From positions 2,010 through 66,009 of the forward strand of contig NOKP01000049.1 in assembly GCA_002682825.1 (NCBI GenBank): a stretch of DNA of 64,000 nt. Reading direction: 5' to 3'. The notes under the pieces were generated by a model. That model did not search any database, was not told the origin of the DNA, and was given only the letters and a program-made list of their open reading frames with translations. This DNA comes from Neonectria sp. B-13. Taxonomy: Eukaryota > Ascomycota > Sordariomycetes > Hypocreales > Nectriaceae. The first letter of the stretch is position 1. Each line of letters opens with the position of its first letter. Shown here piece by piece: positions 22,829 through 33,165 of this stretch. The position numbers and the translations under genes are program-made.

Positions 22829-22947
22829 ACATACGACCATACCCACTAGAAAATACGGGATCCCGTCCGCTCTCCCTTAGTCAAGCTGGTGAGGGGCGAA
22901 CTAGTACTCGGGTCGGTGACGACCGGGGAATCCTCGCTGTTGTATGT
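22829..22947 (+). ncRNA. 5S rRNA gene, copy 1
   Basis: 119 nt beginning ACATACGACCATA and ending GCTGTTGTATGT, so the ends pair as helix I (ACATACGAC / GTTGTATGT). The core GAAAATACGGGATCCCGTCC and the C-box region GGTCGGTGACGACCGGGG agree in kind with fungal 5S rRNA (for example the CCCGTCCGCTC and GGTGAC...GAATCC signatures). It differs from copy 2 in helix II, where CACTAG pairs with CTGGTG. A T-rich tract follows immediately. This is a dispersed type of 5S gene, outside any rDNA repeat, as known for Neurospora and other Pezizomycotina. Confidence 0.88.
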
Positions 22948-22957
22948 TTTCTTTTTG
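22947..22957 (+). terminator. Pol III T-tract after 5S copy 1
   Basis: TTTTCTTTTT directly follows the 3' end of 5S copy 1, the usual RNA polymerase III termination signal. Confidence 0.7.
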
Positions 22958-23013
22958 GATTTTAGGATGCACTCCATCTAACTTTTATGATTGATTCTAC
23001 TTCCATGTTCGGT

Positions 23014-23132
23014 ACATACGACCATAGCTCTCAGAAAATACGGGATCCCGTCCGCTCTCCCTTAGTCAAGCTGAGAAGCGGCAGATTAGTACTCGGGTCG
23101 GTGACGACCGGGGAATCCCTGCTGTTGTATGT
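23014..23132 (+). ncRNA. 5S rRNA gene, copy 2
   Basis: Also exactly 119 nt, 66 bp downstream of copy 1 in the same orientation, with identical helix I ends and an identical GGTCGGTGACGACCGGGG segment. It differs at a cluster of sites, most of them on the two sides of helix II: TCTCAG on the 5' side and CTGAGA on the 3' side still pair perfectly. This compensated difference argues that both copies have been kept as functional RNA rather than one being a decayed duplicate. Flanking sequences of the two copies are unrelated except for GTACATACG at the start. Confidence 0.87.
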
Positions 23133-23137
23133 TTTTT
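23132..23137 (+). terminator. Pol III T-tract after 5S copy 2
   Basis: TTTTTT directly after the 3' end of copy 2. Confidence 0.75.
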
Positions 23138-23905
23138 GCCCTTTCAAGATCATATTTTTATTGTTGTCTCGTTCCGCCATTGTTGATGAACTTTAACTTT
23201 CTGGTTTGATATGATCATTTACCTCGCGGGAAAGTCCTATTGTGGTGTAATATGTACTAAGTTTGAACAGTGCTATACAATTGGCGTGATATTTCCATGA
23301 GGCTACCCCTAGTTCTTTCCTTCCTCTTTCCAGCATTGAGCATGATGATGCTCGCGGAAATCATCAGAAAAAATAAGTGCCTAGCGAGGCCTCACGATGG
23401 ACAATAGAACGCACTGCAGTCCACTAAGATAACTATTCTTCAATCAGCTCATCATTTCCCAATATCCCAGCACCATACAAGGTAAAACATAGACTCTGGA
23501 GAGCCCCGACTGAGTACCAAGTTACCGAACGTATGCCAATCTCCTGCTTAATCTATCTCCAAGGTGACTGACTGGATTGTTGGGAGACTGAACAGCAAGG
23601 GAAGGTCAAGACATGTGCCAGGAAGCGAGGGCGTTGATGAGTGATGACTCTCTGATCCTGAGCCTAGATGCTCTGAGCGACTAGGTATGAGGTATCATCT
23701 ACCAGTTCGCCACATAGCATGACATATAATAGCACTGAGCAAGCACGTGTGGGTTGGGTGATCCAAAGAAAATCTATTTTCTTCTTCGCAAGAAAAGCCA
23801 CCGCGCCGTCGAGGCAATGATTCCCCACCCTCTGGTCTGGTAATATACACAACCTTCTTCCCTTTACTTCCTTACTTCCTTTCATTCATTCTTCTCAACT
23901 TTTCC
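23138..23905. other. Intergenic, no gene seen
   Basis: Between 5S copy 2 and the 3' end of the complex I subunit gene. A 73-codon minus-strand frame (23664-23885) lies in the probable 3' untranslated region and has no recognisable feature. Confidence 0.45.
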
Positions 23906-24726
23906 TTACGAGCTCTTGCCCGCTCGCTCGGCCTCCAGTTCCCGCTCGGCCTGCTGGTAGTACTTGGCTGTGTCCACGCCGTGCTGGTTGTGGTTCACAA
24001 AGTTGAACCAGGGGATCGTACTGATGAACAGGGCCGAGTATCGGCTCTGACGGGCAGCAACACCCTGCATATGGGGGGTCAGTCGGCTCGCGCCGTACAG
24101 AGACTCGCCGGCCTTGACCTTGTCCACCATCTCGCGCATATCCATCTCGATCTCTCGGGAGTTCTCGGTGGCGCCATAAAAGCGGACTATTATGACATTG
24201 TTAGAGGTGTAAGTGAGTACAAGGAATGGGATCATTATAGAGGCGTACGGCATGATCTCTGGTAGAAGTAGAGGAAACCACCAATGACACCAACACCACC
24301 GGCCAACCGCAGAGCCTTGGGGAAACCACCCTTTCCAACATGCGAGGGAGCAAACTTCTCGAGGGTAATGAGGGCGGCGGGAGCGAAAGCAGTCGCGATC
24401 AGGCCGTAGACATAGTCGGAGGTACGGGCGTAGCCAACGACTCGCTTGAAGTGACTGCCGAAGAAGTCAGTTGGGTGTCCATCGCTGAGTGCACACTTTC
24501 AGCGCTCGGGAGTATCGAATGCAGCGGTTCGGGTCCGCGGAGGCAGCGGGAGGACGCGAGTGGAGGGTAACGTACGGATCATTGTCGATGAGCTATATCC
24601 TCAGAGTTAGCGAAGGTCATCCATTGCAGGCCCAATTGTGGGAAAACGTACCGGGTAATCGGTCTGGACGACCTTGCTGGTCCCGACAAAAGTCGAGGTG
24701 GGCTGCTTGATCGCGCTCTCGGCCAT
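23906..24726 (-). CDS. NADH:ubiquinone oxidoreductase 20.9/21-kDa-type subunit
   Basis: Predicted 202-aa accessory subunit of mitochondrial complex I, inner membrane. Exons, read leftwards, are 24726-24652, 24592-24576 (17 nt), 24484-24249 and 24186-23906, total 609 nt. Recognisable segments of the Neurospora 20.9-kDa family are FKRVVGYARTSDYVYG, a Gly/Ala membrane segment before LYFYQRSCLRFYG, ENSREIEMDMREMVDKVKAGE, and LTPHMQGVAARQSRYSALF followed by TIPWFNFVNHNQHGVDTAKYY. The start is the ATG giving MAESAIKQPTSTFVG. The gene is divergent from CSM3, with 292 bp between start codons containing two CACGTG boxes. Identification is by family memory; intron phases are consistent throughout. Confidence 0.9.
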
Positions 24727-24833
24727 AGTGCGCTGCTTTGTCCGGGACAATTTCTCAATTGGATCACAAAGGTCGAAGTCGTCAATTCGGTACATTCAAC
24801 CTTGAGCCGGCGGTTGGTGCCTCAGGCTTAGAT

Positions 24834-24839
24834 CACGTG
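24834..24839. promoter_or_regulatory. CACGTG box (1) in bidirectional promoter
   Basis: A palindromic E-box (context ATCACGTGTT) between the divergent complex I subunit and CSM3 genes. CACGTG is the known site of Cbf1/Tye7/Usf-type bHLH factors. Confidence 0.4.
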
Positions 24840-24874
24840 TTTTGGTCAGCCCATCGAAGCCGGTGATGATTGGT

Positions 24875-24880
24875 CACGTG
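24875..24880. promoter_or_regulatory. CACGTG box (2) in bidirectional promoter
   Basis: Second CACGTG (context GTCACGTGGT), 41 bp from the first. The paired, TCACGTG-type context fits Cbf1-like sites and could serve either or both of the flanking genes. Confidence 0.4.
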
Positions 24881-25018
24881 GTGGTTGCGGTTTTGGCGGG
24901 GCGAAAGAATATCAGTCTTAAGCTCCGCGACGCGTTCCTGGCGGCACAGACGCGACATGGGCGACAACGATCGTCATTGTCGCAACTGGCATTGCCACCA
25001 ATCACATTATTGCCAACA

Positions 25019-26027
25019 ATGCCTTCCGCACTCGCATCGAATCCTCCAGCCACGGTAAGGCACGATGATTTAGACAATTACGGTGTCGACGACTTTTCCG
25101 ATGATCCATTCGGATCTCCACCTCCCGACGCAACTACAAAGAAACGAAAGGAGCGAGAATCTGGGCTTGGGCTTGACGAGGAAGTCTCTGTGCAGAAGCG
25201 AGCTCGAGTCCCCAGGGTTAAGCTTGATGAGGAGAGGTGAGTAGTTGTTCACATGCGGATGTTGGACTTCGCTGACGACATCTGCGAACAGGTTGCTCGG
25301 CGAGAATGGCATCCCCAAGTTGAGGGCCAGAGCCCGAGACCTCAAGATCAAGGGCAAGGGCCACGAGGTGCGTGCAGTCTAGCACCTAGAATTCAGGTTA
25401 GAATACTGACACAGAATTGTGCAGTTCTCCGATGCCGGCCGCTTGCTGTCTTTCTACCAGCTCTGGCTCGACGACCTCTTCCCCAAGGCGAAGTTCCTCG
25501 ACGCCCTTAGCATGGTGGAGAAAGCGGGACACAAGAAGCGAGTTATGATAGCACGAAACGACTTCATCAACGAGGGAAAGCCCAAGTACGGTGAAGATAA
25601 GGAACAAGACGAGGACGATGACATCGTGGACTCGAGTCGAGATATCGGGGGTTCTACGGGACGCACCACAGCAACCACAACTCAGAGGCCAAAAACACCA
25701 GAAAGGGATGATGTCCCAGACGATGACGATCTTTATGACGCAACCCCGCGGGCTTCTCGCCCGGTAGTATCCATACTCAACGACGAGCCTGAGGACAACG
25801 ATCTGGAGGCCTTGATTGCTGAAGCTGAGGACCAGGAACGGTCAAGGAAATCAAAACCAGCGGATGTTGAATCAGACGGGGATGATCTAGGTGCCCTAAT
25901 TGCTGAGGCGGAAGGGCAAGACCAGCCATCAAAAACTTTGCAAGAGAAGACAAGCGGCGGGGGAAATCTAGGCAACGATTTCGCGGACGACGAAGCCGCC
26001 ATGCAGGAGATGGATGGATTGTGGTAA
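25019..26027 (+). CDS. csm3: Replication fork protection factor Csm3/Swi3 (Tipin)
   Basis: Predicted 298-aa nuclear protein, partner of Tof1/Swi1 in the fork-protection complex that stabilises stalled forks and signals to the S-phase checkpoint. Exons 25019-25236, 25292-25367 and 25425-26027, total 897 nt. The Swi3 domain (about residues 70-140) reads RVKLDEERLLGENGIPKLRARARDLKIKGKG, then FSDAGRLLSFYQLWLDDLFPKAKFLDAL and VEKAGHKKRV. The rest of the C-terminus is acidic and disordered with repeated DLEALIAEAEDQ / DLGALIAEAEGQ motifs. An in-frame ATG at 24842 would add 59 residues, but it overlies the promoter E-boxes and has no family counterpart, so the MPSALASN start was chosen. Confidence 0.9.
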
Positions 26028-26657
26028 GCTAGTTTCAAGGCTTGGCAATAAGTGTATTATGTGTTTCGGTGTTGGGGAAAATAAGCGAGCATTCAACAAC
26101 GTATTATGCTTCCTATCAAGGAGACCAGCTCCAACTAGAACATTCCGAGGAATCGAGCGCTCACAGATACGACGATGGCGCAAAGTTGGTTGAAATATTT
26201 TTGAATCAACATCGACATGCTTTGATAGTTGCATGGATTTACTAAAATGTACAAATCCCCAGCCCTTGGGTAGTCCCTTCCTAGGACATTAGAGATATTT
26301 GGTTCCGTTGTGACGCCTTTGCCCCCCTACTCCAATTGTCATGTTTATATTTCGTTTCAAAAGAGTCGATGGCGCTTCTGTTTGCTGCCATCGACATCCG
26401 CCATCTTCCGCTTCTCTCCTACCACCTTTAACTTATAATTCTGGGCTGTTTGTTGTTGGGAGCGAGTCTCAGGGTCGAGAGCTGCGCCGCTTCTCCGTCG
26501 TATCCTCCTTTCCTCGACCTTCAAGGCCCATAGGAGAGTCAAGAGGACATCCTTCGACGGCAAGGCGATGCCGCTTAAACATCGTGTCAGTTCGCTATTA
26601 TCACCGCGCGTCCCATTAGACTCGCGCCGCAAGTTCCCGACCCGATCATCACGCCCT
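26028..26657. other. 3' region between CSM3 and HAC1
   Basis: Convergent 3' ends. The part 26357-26657 is open in the HAC1 unspliced frame and becomes 3' untranslated after Ire1 splicing. No separate gene seen. Confidence 0.5.
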
Positions 26658-28024
26658 TCAGACACCAACCGCAATGCCACCAGCGTCGCATCCGAAAGCG
26701 GACGCGCCAGGCTGGGGCTGCTGGTTAGGATTTTCCGAAGAGACTTGAGTCTCAGGGTCATGGACCTTGAAGTCGAGTTCATGGTCCGCAGCGGCGAAGT
26801 CGCTCGCTGCCATAAAGTCTGAAGCGCCAGGGTTTGCTTCGTCGATGAGGAAGTCGTTGATGTCGAACAGGTCGAAGTCGGACTGATGCGTGAAGCCGGC
26901 GGCAGAGTCACCAGCCAGATAATCGTCGTCAATAATGGAGGAGTTGGGAGAAGAGAGAAGCCCGCTTTCGAGGACATAGCGATCTGTGTCAAGGGCCGCT
27001 GACAGGCTGAAAGAATCGCCGAGGCTGAAAGCAACATCATCCGAAGCTGCAGCAGCCAGGCCAAGGCTGGCACCATCGAGGTTTGCGAGACCAGGAACGA
27101 CTTGGGCATCTCCGCCGACGATTGACACTGCAGGTCGCACAACGTCTCAGCAGGACATTGTGTCAAGTCGGGAGAGGGAGCCGAAGTCATTTCACTGGTC
27201 TGCGCCTCCGTCGAGGGCTGCTCAGGGGCATCTTCAGATGAGTCGTTAACCGGGCCAAGCTCTGGGGAGAGCGAGGCGGGGTTGACGGTGGCGGTGGAAA
27301 TAAGGATGTCATCCACGATGGGGTTGGATGATTCTGCGTTAGGCTTGTGTCCGTCTTGGGAGCTGAAGAGCTCCTGGGACAGGGTAACTGGGTTGTCCCG
27401 AAGAGAATCTAGGGGGGATGAGGAGCGGGTGACGACGCCGGAACTGCGTCGGAAGCGGTTGAGCTCCTCTACCAGCATCAAGTTCGCCTTTTGGGCGTTG
27501 ATGAGCATGGACTCGAGCTCCTTGTTCCGCTTCTCGAGGGCCTCAACCTCGAGCCTTTTACGTTCGCGAGAAGACTGGGCGGCGCGGCGATTCCGGAGGA
27601 CACGCTCAACGCGACGCTGCTCCTTTTCGTCTTCGGTCTTGGCTCGTTTCCTTTGGGAGAATTAGATGTGGAAGCAAGTAAGTGGATGCACTGCATATGC
27701 ATACCTGGGAGGGAGATTGGTCTTGGGCTCGGGGAGAACTTGGCCCCACGACTTGCGCTTCTTAGCGCTCTTCTTGTCCCCTGACGGAGCGGGAGAGTCG
27801 TCTTCTTCGTCTGACAAGTCGTCCATGGCGGATAGGGAGGCCGAAGTCGGCTTCTCCTCAGTGAAAGACTTTGGGGTCATCATCTCCATTGGGTTCATGG
27901 TGTTGGTGGCGGAGGGAGTAGCCGCGGCGAAGAGTGATGTGTAGGTGTCGCCGGGAGTGGAGATGAACGACTCGGCCGGCGAGTTTTCAAACTTTACCAT
28001 GGGTGAGGTCTGTTGGAACGCCAT
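26658..28024 (-). CDS. hac1: bZIP regulator of the unfolded protein response (Hac1/HacA), Ire1-spliced form
   Basis: The transcription factor of the unfolded protein response. Exons, read leftwards, are 28024-27705, 27650-27151 and 27130-26658; the conventional intron is GTATGC...AAG and the second is the 20-nt Ire1 intron. The spliced product is 430 aa; without Ire1 splicing the frame runs to 26357 (537 aa). The bZIP (about residues 107-172) has the Hac1-type basic region NRRAAQSSRERKR and an Leu-zipper through ELESMLINAQKANLMLVEEL. After the splice the frame switches to an acidic, aromatic-rich tail (SDFDLFDINDFLIDEAN, about 157 residues), the likely activation domain. The leader contains two upstream ORFs, one overlapping the start codon. 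Regulation by Ire1 and by leader ORFs is known for fungal hacA/hac1; here it is inferred from the matching architecture. Confidence 0.95.
27131..27150 (-). promoter_or_regulatory. 20-nt Ire1 (non-spliceosomal) intron of HAC1
   Basis: On the minus strand, CCTG'CTGAG marks the 5' cut and CCTG'CAGTG the 3' cut; both fit the Ire1 consensus CNG'CNG and are exactly 20 nt apart. Removal shifts the frame by 2 and joins the bZIP half to the acidic tail, giving a total length divisible by three. A 20-nt intron is the size known in Trichoderma and Aspergillus hac1/hacA. Confidence 0.92.
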
Positions 28025-28083
28025 GATGACTGTGTGTAACTTGTCTCTGTAGTGTTTGTCTTTCGGCGATAGCGTGTTGACAT
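27994..28083 (-). promoter_or_regulatory. HAC1 upstream ORF overlapping the main start
   Basis: An ATG 59 nt before the HAC1 start codon opens a 29-codon frame (MSTRYRRK start) that ends with TAA at 27996-27994, 29 nt beyond the main ATG and out of frame with it. Ribosomes that use it would bypass the main start, so it should repress translation. In other fungi stress-induced 5' truncation of hac1 mRNA removes upstream ORFs; whether that happens here is inference. Confidence 0.65.
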
Positions 28084-28112
28084 GAGTATATTGCGAAGTG
28101 AGGACGGTGCTC

Positions 28113-28142
28113 TCAATAGCAGATATACATCAACAGCATCAT
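28113..28142 (-). promoter_or_regulatory. Short second upstream ORF of HAC1
   Basis: A 9-codon frame starting with two consecutive ATGs (MMLLMYICY, stop TGA), 29 nt upstream of the overlapping upstream ORF. It only matters if the transcript starts upstream of 28142, which the sequence does not show. Confidence 0.4.
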
Positions 28143-31100
28143 GTACAGGCAGGCGCAGGCAACAACGGATCCACCATCAAACACCAGGCGTGAGTCAGGC
28201 TGGCCAGGATGGATGAGTCAGGAGGAGAGATGACGAGTGATGAGGGAAGAGGACAGAGTGTTCTCAATTGCTTGTGTGAAGGGTGACCATTCGTCCAGGT
28301 GTTGGTCGCTGAGGGGCTCGGGGCTTAGAGCTGTAAGATGGTGGTGCGGCCTGGCCTCTTTATCTTGAGGACACGTTGAGAGTTTGGAGAGGTGCATATT
28401 GTTGCCTGAGGCCGCTATTCAGGGGGAGGTGCCCCTGGGTGGCCCCTGAGGTGGGTACGTACTTCGCCATCAGCTCGTTGGCAGTGGGGTGCTACTAGGG
28501 AGGTACGTACTTATCGATTCGTCCCGGACATTTAGTGGACATGGCTCCGACGAGGCTAAGTTTAGGGGCCACCGGTACATCGACCCACGGGAGCCCGCAG
28601 GCCGCTGGAGCTTCAGGGCGTTGTGGCTCACTGCAAGGGGGGGGGCTTCGCTGGTGGCCTCCGATGGCGTGCTATTGGTGGACGCACTACTGGGCAAGAC
28701 AGCCCTGAGCGACGGATGCTGACACGCAATGGGAATCTCCCACAGAGAGTGAGAGCCACACAACCACCTCACAGCCCAGTCCAACCCGCCTACACCGTTG
28801 CCCTCGCCTTTCGTCTAGCAGCCAACACGTCCAGGCCGTGCGAGAAGGGTTCCCCACAGCCCTTCGAAGTTCCAAAAAAGGGGGCTCAGGGCAGTCAGGG
28901 CCGGCATCCGACTGGGAGTTGGAAGGGAGAGCGGGAGGCTCAGGGAGGGCCGGGGAATGAAAGGGTCAGGGCAAGCTGAGATACGGACTGGAATCCATGC
29001 CACGGACCTTTCTGGGTCCTTCGATCCCGCACGCCGAAAGAGGTTTACTAGGGGAGCGGTGCGAGCTTGTTGGTCGATTGGTGGATGTTGAACAGAGTTG
29101 GTTAATTTGCGCCGGGCGAAAAGGATATTGAGGTTGCTGATTCTCGGCACATGTCTTCGTGTTGATGGGGCATCTGCTGCACGTTCCGTCCCTGCGCGAA
29201 GCAATAGAGTACTATGAAACTGTAACACAAACCAGTGCCGAAGAGGAGTTGTTCTCGAACAAACAAAACTCAAAGGAAGGGCATGGTGGGTAACTCGGTT
29301 CCGTCTAGGACGCCTGGTCAAAGGTGCAGATAGTCAGTCTGTTCGCCGCGACACAGTGTAAGCTGGACATGTCGGTACGAATAGGCACCCAAATAAGCAC
29401 AGCCATTTACTCGCAGTTTGGTTTATTCTCGTGCTACCTACCTCCTTCGAACTATATTTGTTTATTCTGCTGCCTTGCTAGTTCATCTCTTTCTCTGCTA
29501 ACTGCTTGAACCTGGCAGGCATCAGCACTCCGTACGGAATTAAGGAAGCATCTGCCTGCAGTTCGTGTCCAGCTGCACAATGACGAGACGAGACGAGACT
29601 CCGCTCCTTCCGTTGCTTTGGGTGGCAAAAAGTTCCACGGAGGAGTGTGGAAGGCCACAGAAGGGTTGGTAGGAACTTGGAAGGAGCGTCCAAGCTCCGA
29701 CTCGCCCAGCGGAAGCCGGGGAACACTCCAACCAATCAGGGACGCCACGGGGATGCAGGGCACAGTGTCCAGAAGAGGGAGGTACCGACACCGACAGCCT
29801 GTTAGCGCTCACGGAAGACTGGCACCGACAGCGTATCAAGGGCCAAGCTCGCAACTCAAAAGCAACCCCACCTGCGCCACCGACCCAGCCAAATCTATAT
29901 GGCATCCACAATATGCAGGGAGTCATCATCGTCGTCTGAAGCAGAGTGAGCGGTGGGCTGCTTGGCTGCTTGGACCTCCAGACTGTGCAAAACAAAAGAA
30001 GACGGTCAAAACTCTGGCGTTGCACAGGTATGTGACGGGAGCAAGAGAGCCGACGCAATAGTGGCTCCGTGTTGGTTCCAAGGGGAAGAGGAGAGGGGAA
30101 GGTGCATCAAGTATCGAAAGCCTCAAACCCAAAAGGAAACGGATAGACGATAGGTAGCCACCGGTACGTAGCAGATGCGCATGCGATGATGCTGTCCCAA
30201 AAAGGTAGATCTAGAAGGTACTTCGTACGCGTCACTCTAGCACGTGCGTCGTTGTCGCCGTCTGGAAATAATTGTTAACGAGACCGACAACCGTACGAGG
30301 CACTACTACGATGCGACGAAAGGGGGCCCAGTACCCCATAATTGTCGCCCGCGTCTCAGCCCTCTCTCGCACATCAGGCACATCAGCGGCGACCTGACAC
30401 GACTCTTGTGGCACTGTACATAGTAAAGTGTGCCATCTGTGGTGCTGCCTCGTGTCGACACGACCAACCGGGGCTCTCTCCTCCCTCCGCCTCCGCCACC
30501 CCTTTTCTTTTTTGGAACGTCTCCTTTTTATTCTCGGCTCGTGTGGGCCGTGTGCGTGTTTCCGACGGGGGCGAAGGATGCGTGGATCAGCTTTGGGTGG
30601 GGGACTGACATTGGAGGACCTTGCTGAGCACGCACTGAGGCTTAGGCATGCATTATGCTATTAGGTTGCTTTTGTGCACCTATTTTAGTGCGCTTATGGA
30701 TCAAGCGCACATTTGGTGCACTTTGGCGCATTCTTGGACAATTTGGATGCACAACCTTCTGTCTCCGCCACCCCCATCGCGGCCGCCTCCTTCGAAGTAC
30801 CCATCTCGGGCCAAGAGCCCCCTGCTCACCTAACACAAGGTACCTTGCCTCAGGAGCTCGCTCCGGAGACGAGAGCGGTACGGTGAAAACTCCATGAAAT
30901 GCCAACCCAACTCTCATCCCTTCCTTCGTCACATTCCTCCGTGCCCCATTTTCTGGTTCTTCTGTACTCCTTATCATGAAGCAAATTTTCTTGTCCTCCT
31001 TTTCTCGTTCCAGATTGGGGAGGATGAACGTACCTCGCGCTCTAGCATGATCCAATAAACATGTAGTACTCGTAGACGATGATACGTACAAACACGGCCC

Positions 31101-33165
31101 CGCATCCCGTAATACTCCGTCCTTTATTTTTCAGCATCCAGCCAGCCACTCAGCCTGACAACTCACGGCCTCCAGCTTCATTCGGCTTGGACCTCGTTCG
31201 TTCATCCCATCCAAAGCCCGTTCAACTCCCTGCGCCGTCGGATCGCATCCCCGCCGTTGGAATGCTGCGCTAACTAATAATTAGCAAGGCGGCGAAGGCG
31301 CCGTCTGTCGGTCGGTCCCCATCCGGGAGCCAGCCGGGACCGCCTCTTGGCTTTCCGGCATGGCCCAATCCATGTTCCCAGCCTGCCAATCCGCCAATCC
31401 ACCCCCTGTTAAGATCATTCCCATCAGACGGAGCGGGAAATCTGAGCAATCTACCCGAGGAGGTGGGTGGGTGAGTCTGTTGAACTGTCGGGTTTCAAGA
31501 GCAACGACAGGAATTTATTCGTATCCCGGCTGTGACTGTATTGCGTCTCACTCACAGTAAAGGATTTCAGAGCTTACGAATACATCCATCCAGTGCCTTG
31601 TTTATCAGTCTGAGACAAGAATAGAATGACAAGGTGAACGAGCGCCCTTTTCTCCAATAATGAGTTTTTTTATCTGATCCAATCCATTCTCATCTTCTTC
31701 TTTTCCGTCACCTCGCCTGAAGTACCTGACAAAATGCCTGGTCTCTACCTCCTACTAGACATACCAAGTGCTCTCCCCTGTCAGTAACCATACCGGCATC
31801 CTGGTTCGTTTGATAATCTGGCCATTTAGCTGCAATAACCAAACCACACGTGCATCCATCTTAGAGGTGGATTACTTCTGTCGACATTCCAGACTACCTT
31901 GATGCCGACTTCGGCCCGAGCAATCTCCCCTGCGTCCCTAGTCCCAAATAATCTCTAACATTCAACTCATCGGCTCATCTCACCTATCTCATCTCATCTC
32001 ATCTCATCTCATCTCATGCCCTTATTCAGCTAACAAGTTCAGACAGCAGTCAATATGAAGCAGATGAGACATAGCCTAGAGAAACAAGAAAGACATGCTC
32101 CCAAAAGAACGCCTCTCTCCAAGACCTCTCTTCCAGATCCTTCATGAGTTACCGACGCACGAGCGTCCTTTAACTTAGGGCATGGCACCATCTACGCTTA
32201 TAGCCCCGATATCCCGTTGCCATCGACTGAACATTGATGGAGCACCCGGCGAGGTAGCATCCTGGTTGCGGACTCCGTTCCATTATGAGCTTCCGTATTC
32301 GGCGGTGTCAACCGCAAAATAGACAAGCACGGACACTCATGATTATCGGCCAGGTGGAAAATAACAAGCATTCGAGTAGAGCGACAAGGCGGTAAGTATG
32401 GCGGTGAGGCAGCTAGCTACCTTTGTGCAAAGCAACGTGTGTGCAGGAGATCATCTAGCACCGAATAAGCATCTTAAATCGTAATAGGTAGCATCGATGC
32501 TTTTGTTCGACTCAATATGTAACAATAACTGCTCCACAGGCTGCTGTTGGGACTAATTCACCGACCTTGATATTGAGTCTCTCCTTTGCAACATTCTAAA
32601 TGTTACAGGAGTGGCACCTATGGCAATGGTTGATATTCCTCATCGTCACTCATTTCAGCCTTTTTCCTCCACCCTTTCCACAGCCGCTTAGCAGTCACAC
32701 TTCCGATCATTTCAGTGACATGGGTTATGCCCTGCACAGTGATTGTCAAGGCCAAGCCTGTGCAATATCCAATAATTATAGAGTTGAACGGAGTTTAAAG
32801 AGTGATGAACTTCGTCTCGTTGATGAGGAACTGGCCGTTGGTCGGTGAGCTACCCTAGAGAGCACCCAAAGAAACGAGAAAACGAGCGAAGCGTGGCAGT
32901 GCACACACCTGCGCCACCCTACGTAATTCCTTCCAGCGGTGCCCGCAATCGCCGGGTCGAGCAAGGCGCCCCTCTCCGGATAAGCTACTATGCCTTGCCT
33001 CCCTCTCACATGACATCGATTAGCCGCCTTCGAACCTCCAAACCTCCAAGCCTAGAGCGACTAGATACGACGTCTGCAACCGCAACCGCAACCACATCGC
33101 CGCCGCTGCGCCTGAGACTGAACAAACCGAAGACTCCCTCCTCCGAATCCCGAACCGCCGCCACC
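28143..33165. other. 5-kb gene-free interval upstream of HAC1
   Basis: Between the HAC1 leader and the ESCRT-III gene. Frames up to ~170 codons exist on both strands (for example 28815-29321 minus) but they translate to low-complexity Arg/Pro/Ser sequence and have no splice-compatible partners. Two GGTACGTACTT direct repeats lie at 28454-28464 and 28502-28512, and a (CATCT)n microsatellite lies near 31986-32016. It probably holds the long HAC1 promoter and, near 32.8-33.1 kb, the promoter of the next gene. Confidence 0.55.
31986..32018. repeat. (ATCTC)n microsatellite
   Basis: About six perfect tandem units of ATCTC in the gene-free interval. Confidence 0.75.

Noticed and set aside
24842..25018. 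Upstream in-frame start for CSM3
   Set aside because: The added 59 residues cover a promoter E-box and have no family counterpart.
28815..29321. 168-codon minus-strand frame in the gene-free interval
   Set aside because: Arg/Pro/Ser-rich translation without conserved features; overlapping frames exist on the other strand.
32845..33165. Upstream in-frame start for the ESCRT-III-like gene
   Set aside because: The extension is low-complexity, and the ATG at 33166 has a strong initiation context.
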